Of a stretch of DNA of 9,171 nucleotides, positions 6,800-9,171 are shown piece after piece (the first letter of the stretch is position 1; every line of letters starts with the position of its first letter). Under the pieces are notes generated by a model that ran no database searches, was not told the DNA's origin, and was given only the letters and a program-made list of their open reading frames with translations. Source of the stretch: Microcaldota archaeon (lineage in GTDB: Archaea; Micrarchaeota; Micrarchaeia; Anstonellales; Bilamarchaeaceae); NCBI GenBank assembly GCA_026992595.1, contig JALWZW010000077.1, forward strand, positions 1,694 through 10,864. Reading direction: 5' to 3'. The position numbers and the translations under genes were made by a program.

Positions 6800-7030
6800 A
6801 TGAGGACCGCTAAATATGGTGCCACAAACAGAAAGCTAGTGAAAAAGGTTCAAGAGCAGAAGAGGAAGAGGTATGAATGCCCTAAATGCAATAAAGTTAA
6901 GGTAAGAAGAAAGAGTTATGCGCAATGGGAGTGCCGCTCCTGCGGTGCACTGTTTGCAGGTGCTGCTTACACCCTTTCCAGCAAAGCGGGAGAAACCATA
7001 AAGCGCCTTATTTATGAGAAGGAGGGTTAA
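6800..7030 (+). CDS. rpl37ae: Large-subunit ribosomal protein L37Ae (eL43)
   Basis: L37Ae is a small zinc-ribbon protein of the 50S subunit that binds 23S rRNA. The 76-residue product has the zinc ribbon intact: CPKC (C27, C30) and CRSC (C45, C48). The typical RRKSYAQWECRSCGALFAGAAYTL segment surrounds the second pair. The basic N-terminus (RTAKYGATNRKLVKKVQEQKRKR) is in the right place, but the usual GRFG-RYG segment is replaced by GATNRKLVKK, so the family's N-terminal rRNA-binding loop has diverged. GAGAGGGAT lies about 5 nt before the ATG and serves as the ribosome binding site. The gene begins one base after rrp42 and ends one base before rpoP, its usual place in archaeal exosome operons. 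Confidence 0.92.
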   Translation: MRTAKYGATNRKLVKKVQEQKRKRYECPKCNKVKVRRKSYAQWECRSCGALFAGAAYTLSSKAGETIKRLIYEKEG

Positions 7031-7031
7031 C

Positions 7032-7166
7032 ATGGCTGAGTACCGCGATTTGGAGACCGGGAAAATTATTGAGATAGATGAGAAGAAGTTTGATTTTCCC
7101 AGCAGCGGGGCGAAAATATTATTGAAAACGCGCCCTCCTATTGCCAAGGAGGTATCTACCGATTAA
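7032..7166 (+). CDS. rpoP: DNA-directed RNA polymerase subunit P (Rpb12-like), lacking zinc-binding cysteines
   Basis: RpoP is the smallest subunit of archaeal RNA polymerase, related to eukaryotic Rpb12, and normally folds around one zinc held by two C-x2-C pairs. This 44-residue product keeps the family length and layout. YRDLETGK (4-11) stands where others have Y-x-C-x-x-C-G-K. IDEKKF follows. DFPSSGAKILLK (21-32) stands where others have RCPYCGxKILLK. The tail is RPPIAKEV (34-41). All four cysteines are missing, replaced by Asp6, Thr9, Phe22 and Ser25. The frame is clean, and a strong GGAGGG site lies 5 nt before the ATG. Position between rpl37ae and a Brix gene is the usual place for rpoP. 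Zinc loss is seen directly; whether the protein still joins polymerase is inference. Confidence 0.85.
   Translation: MAEYRDLETGKIIEIDEKKFDFPSSGAKILLKTRPPIAKEVSTD
7146..7153 (+). promoter_or_regulatory. Strong ribosome binding site with no canonical start codon after it
   Basis: AAGGAGGT is a perfect match to the 16S rRNA 3' end and sits within the 3' end of rpoP. No in-frame ATG, GTG, TTG or CTG follows at normal distance for the Brix gene. The next candidates are TTA at 7163 (9 nt after the site) and ATT at 7166 (12 nt after). The site shows that an initiation event is expected just downstream. Confidence 0.6.
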
Positions 7167-7381
7167 TTACTACCAGCAGGTATGCCTCCAGAGAGACGCG
7201 GCTGTTGGCTAGGGCGCTGCATGGATTTTATTTAGCGCGCGGCAAACGCACCATAAGGGCGTTGGTGGAGCGGGCGAGGAAGAAGGGCTTTGAATGGGTT
7301 GTGGTTGTGTGTGATGGTAGAACGCTTTGTATTAAAGTGGATGAAGTGGGGCGCTGGCAATGGAGTTTTCCTGTAAAATAA
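7166..7381 (+). CDS. Half-length Brix/IMP4-like protein with a non-canonical start
   Basis: Brix proteins (Imp4, Rpf2 and archaeal Mil/IMP4-like) bind RNA during ribosome assembly. The frame reads ITTSRYASRETRLLARAL (residues 1-18), RGKRTIRALVERARKKG (25-41), then WVVVVCDGRTLCIKVDEVG. This matches the family's opening: the TTSR motif, the arginine-rich helix, and RGK with the following strand. Archaeal members run about 150-200 residues. This one stops after about 71, so only the first half of the domain is present. No ATG, GTG, TTG or CTG lies between the preceding in-frame stop (in rpoP) and ITTSR. ATT at 7166 overlaps the rpoP stop as TAATT and is the best candidate; TTA at 7163 is the alternative. 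The upstream AAGGAGGT supports translation. Placement after rpoP is typical for Brix. A recent pseudogene or base error cannot be excluded. Confidence 0.7.
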   Translation: MTTSRYASRETRLLARALHGFYLARGKRTIRALVERARKKGFEWVVVVCDGRTLCIKVDEVGRWQWSFPVK

Positions 7382-7623
7382 CTGTAAAGTGCGGGGAAGA
7401 GGTGGCGAAAAATATTGCTTCCGCCCTTTCACATGAAGGAAAGGTGGGGCGCGCTGATGCGCGAATATTTATAAAAAAGGATGGGGTGGAAATAGATATT
7501 AAAGCGTTGGATGCGGTTTCTTTAAGGGCTACCGCAAACGCTTTTTTAAGGATGCTTAGTATTATAGATGAGGTGGAAAGGCATGAAAAAAGAGGAGTTG
7601 GGAAGAGAGATAGCGGAGTATGA
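7360..7623 (+). CDS. pcc1: KEOPS complex subunit Pcc1
   Basis: Pcc1 is the dimerising subunit of the KEOPS complex, which makes the t6A modification at position 37 of ANN-decoding tRNAs together with Kae1, Bud32 and Cgi121. The 87-residue product fits the family. An N-terminal strand (FSCKITVKCG, 3-12) is followed by an EEVAKNIASALSHEG helix (13-27). R31 and strand ARIFIKKDGVEIDIKA then lead into the conserved ALDAVSLRATANAFLRML (49-66), with the D51 and L55-R56-A57 signature. It overlaps the 3' end of the Brix gene by 22 nt and the prefoldin gene by 41 nt, so translation is probably coupled. The tail after about residue 72 (ERHEKRGVGKRDSGV) lies in the overlap with prefoldin and is likely unstructured. 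Kae1 and a canonical Bud32 are not in the window. Confidence 0.85.
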   Translation: MEFSCKITVKCGEEVAKNIASALSHEGKVGRADARIFIKKDGVEIDIKALDAVSLRATANAFLRMLSIIDEVERHEKRGVGKRDSGV

Positions 7624-7921
7624 GAATTTAGAGAAACAGTTGGAAATGCTCCTTATCCAAAAGCATCAAATACAGGCGCAGTTGAATGAGATAGGGCATG
7701 CGTTGGAGCATTTAAAAGGCGCTAAGGGCGAGATCTATCGCAATGTGGGCTCTATAATAATTCACACCACCAAAGAGGAGGCGGAAAAGGATTTGAAGGA
7801 TAGGGAGGAGTTGCTTAAGGTTAAATTGGAAACGCTCTCTAAGCAGGAGGAGAAGTTGAGGAAGGCGGTGGCGGACGCGCAAAAAAAGTTGCAGGAAAAG
7901 ATGAAAAAATATGGCCAGTGA
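7583..7921 (+). CDS. pfdB: Prefoldin subunit beta
   Basis: Prefoldin is a jellyfish-shaped cytoplasmic chaperone of two alpha and four beta subunits that hands unfolded proteins to the thermosome. The 112-residue product has the beta-subunit plan. A first coiled-coil helix (about 1-45, LEKQLEMLLIQKHQIQAQL) leads to a hairpin IYRNVGSIIIHTTKEEA (51-67). A second coiled-coil helix runs from about 68 to 112 (REELLKVKLETLSKQEEKLR). Length is close to the usual 115-120. I chose the ATG at 7583 because GAGGTGG lies 6 nt upstream. An ATG at 7568 would add five residues but would put that site inside the gene. It overlaps pcc1 by 41 nt and the DHH gene by 11 nt, which suggests coupled translation. Confidence 0.9.
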   Translation: MKKEELGREIAEYENLEKQLEMLLIQKHQIQAQLNEIGHALEHLKGAKGEIYRNVGSIIIHTTKEEAEKDLKDREELLKVKLETLSKQEEKLRKAVADAQKKLQEKMKKYGQ

Positions 7922-8852
7922 GTTTGAGCGTTTTTTAGCAAAGTATGGCAAGGAGCCGCTCATTATTCTTACTCATAATAAGGCAGACCCTGATGCTATT
8001 GCATCTGCTTTTGCTCTTCATAAGGCCCTCCCCAACAGCGTTATCGCAACGCATGAAGAGATGAGGGAAGGTGCTAAGCGGTTGGTGGAGCGCTTTAATA
8101 TAAAAATTTATACTTTGGACCAATTGAAGAAAGAGGATTGGGCTGGGCTGGTGGTGGTGGATACCAGCAGTTACACTCTTGTTCCTCAAGCGCGCGGTTG
8201 GAAGGTTTTGCTTATTATAGACCATCATAAAAGCGAAGGAAGAGATATGGAGGGAGAGTTTAATATTATTGATGAGGAGGCGGCCTCTGCTGCAGAGGTG
8301 GTTTGCGGCCTTTTGAAGGAGGTTGACAAAGAGGCGGCCTTTGCGCTCGCTGTTGCTATTGTTGCAGATGGAGCGCGCTTTAAATCTGCCCGCCTTCAAA
8401 GTTTTGAGCAGTTAGCAAGGATGATGCGCATTTGCGGCGCACCTTATTCAGAACTTTTAGAATATGCAGAACCTGAGTTGCCGCCTGACAAAAAACTTGC
8501 AATCCTAAATACTGCTTTTAATTGCACCGTTGAAGTGGTTGCTGGCTATGTGGTTGCAAGAGGGGTCGCAAAAGAGGGCGGCGAGTCCGATGTTTCCTCT
8601 TTTCTTACAGAGATGGCAGATGTTGCGTTTGTTTCAAGAAGGAAAGGAGAGGAGACCCGCATCTCTGCAAGGGCGCGGAAGCATGTTCATGTTCCTTTGC
8701 AAAAGGTGATGGCTGCTGTCGCCTCCTCTTTAGGGGGGCAAGGAGGGGGCCATGCTAAGGCGGCAGGCGCTTCGGTGCGCGCTGACCCTGAGGTTGCTTT
8801 AGAGGAATGCATCACCCAATTTACTCTTTTAGCAACTGGTAGGTCTGGTTGA
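7911..8852 (+). CDS. DHH/DHHA1 family phosphoesterase (possible nano-RNase)
   Basis: DHH proteins use a two-metal centre to cleave phosphodiester or phosphomonoester bonds; relatives include RecJ and NrnA, which degrades very short RNAs. The 313-residue sequence has all the motifs. HNKADPD (22-28) provides H22, D26 and D28. VVVDTSS contains D84. DHH is at 104-106 in LIIDHHK. ADGARF contains D153. A C-terminal DHHA1 domain carries GGQGGGHAKAAG (275-286), the substrate-binding glycine motif. The metal-binding set appears complete. Size and layout fit NrnA-like enzymes better than full RecJ, but the substrate is not known. As last gene of the exosome operon it could finish the short oligonucleotides the exosome leaves; that is inference. 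Its start overlaps prefoldin by 11 nt, and its end overlaps the oppositely oriented ACT gene by 32 nt. Confidence 0.9.
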   Translation: MASEFERFLAKYGKEPLIILTHNKADPDAIASAFALHKALPNSVIATHEEMREGAKRLVERFNIKIYTLDQLKKEDWAGLVVVDTSSYTLVPQARGWKVLLIIDHHKSEGRDMEGEFNIIDEEAASAAEVVCGLLKEVDKEAAFALAVAIVADGARFKSARLQSFEQLARMMRICGAPYSELLEYAEPELPPDKKLAILNTAFNCTVEVVAGYVVARGVAKEGGESDVSSFLTEMADVAFVSRRKGEETRISARARKHVHVPLQKVMAAVASSLGGQGGGHAKAAGASVRADPEVALEECITQFTLLATGRSG

Positions 8853-9171
8853 TGTCATTGGAGCAGAGAATGAGTGCAGAGGTGCCGTTAGAGAGCGGAA
8901 CCGCAAAGAGGTAGGTGAGGTTTATATTTTTTTCAGCAAGTTTGGAAGTTATTTTGGCCAACTCGCCGGGTTTGTTCTCCAAATGAAAGTAAAGCACCTC
9001 TCTTTTTCTAAACTCAAGCCCTTTACTCCTCAAAATCTCTTCAGCCCTTTCTGCATCTCTTTCTTCCACCAACAGATGGGTGTTAACCACTCTTTTTTCT
9101 TCAGGCAGCACAACTGCTGAAATGCCATTTTCTTTCAATTTTTCCGCAACATTCCTTACGCTTTCCCAAGT
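8821..9171 (-). CDS. Tandem ACT-domain protein, C-terminal part (cut by window edge)
   Basis: ACT domains bind small ligands, often amino acids, and regulate metabolic enzymes or act as stand-alone sensors. The 116 visible residues hold the end of a first ACT-like unit (about 1-55: VRNVAEKLKENGISAVV, then VVNTHLLVEERDAERAEEIL). A complete second ACT domain follows (about 60-113: VLYFHLENKPGELAKITSKL, then AEKNINLTYLFAVP and a final NGTSALILCS strand). The open frame continues past 9171, and no ATG is visible, so the N-terminus is missing. A TTG at 9138 is in frame but sits inside the first unit and is unlikely to be the start. No catalytic domain is visible, which fits small two-ACT proteins of archaea. 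Its stop lies 32 nt inside the 3' end of the DHH gene. Confidence 0.85.
   Translation of the reverse strand, partial: TWESVRNVAEKLKENGISAVVLPEEKRVVNTHLLVEERDAERAEEILRSKGLEFRKREVLYFHLENKPGELAKITSKLAEKNINLTYLFAVPLSNGTSALILCSNDINQTYQLLKE

Noticed and set aside
7095..7180. Programmed -1 frameshift joining RpoP to the Brix frame
   Set aside because: The relative frame would allow it, but I see no good slippery heptamer before the rpoP stop. The AAGGAGGT site and TAATT overlap point to separate initiation instead.
7935..8399. Minus-strand open frame of 154 codons inside the DHH gene
   Set aside because: It is a shadow of a well-supported gene with all DHH motifs, and its own translation has no family features.
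1..9171. Mobile elements, CRISPR arrays, tRNA or rRNA genes
   Set aside because: No repeat-spacer pattern, transposase-like frame, terminal repeats or tRNA cloverleaf sequence was seen on either strand; intergenic space is very small.

Overview
The window is archaeal. It carries an exosome gene cluster (Rrp4, Rrp41, Rrp42), ribosomal protein L37Ae, RNA polymerase subunit P, a Brix-type protein, KEOPS subunit Pcc1 and prefoldin beta. TATA boxes sit 16-25 nt ahead of start codons that have no ribosome binding site, which suggests leaderless transcripts. Coding density is very high and the genes are short for their families, as in compact archaea such as DPANN-like lineages. The lineage itself is inference; no rRNA is present.

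Layout. Positions 1-1351 (minus strand) hold a two-gene unit: a signal-peptide protein with one C-terminal membrane anchor, followed after one base by the start of pheS (phenylalanyl-tRNA synthetase alpha), which runs off the left edge. A 143-bp divergent promoter region containing a strong inverted repeat separates this from a lone, short rad50 (1495-3735, plus). Convergent with rad50 is a 270-residue protein of unknown function (3754-4566, minus), whose C-terminal half looks like a protein kinase of the Bud32 kind with its catalytic residues gone. A second divergent promoter region (4567-4655) starts a nine-gene plus-strand operon that runs to 8852: rrp4, rrp41, rrp42, rpl37ae, rpoP, a half-length Brix gene, pcc1, prefoldin beta and a DHH/DHHA1 phosphoesterase. 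A tandem ACT-domain gene (minus) enters from the right edge and overlaps the 3' end of the DHH gene.

The operon is a version of the known archaeal exosome superoperon. It joins RNA degradation (exosome, possibly the DHH nuclease), ribosome biogenesis (L37Ae, Brix), transcription (RpoP), tRNA t6A modification (Pcc1) and protein folding (prefoldin). Spacing shrinks along it, from 14 bp gaps at the start to 41 nt overlaps near the end.

The most notable points lie in the short stretch 7032-7381. RpoP keeps its conserved tail but has lost all four zinc-binding cysteines. The gene after it encodes only the N-terminal half of a Brix domain and has no ATG, GTG, TTG or CTG start ahead of its conserved motif. 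The best candidate start is an AUU that overlaps the rpoP stop as TAATT, behind a perfect AAGGAGGT ribosome binding site. There are no mobile elements, CRISPR arrays, tRNAs or rRNAs. No stretch longer than 300 bases lacks a gene.
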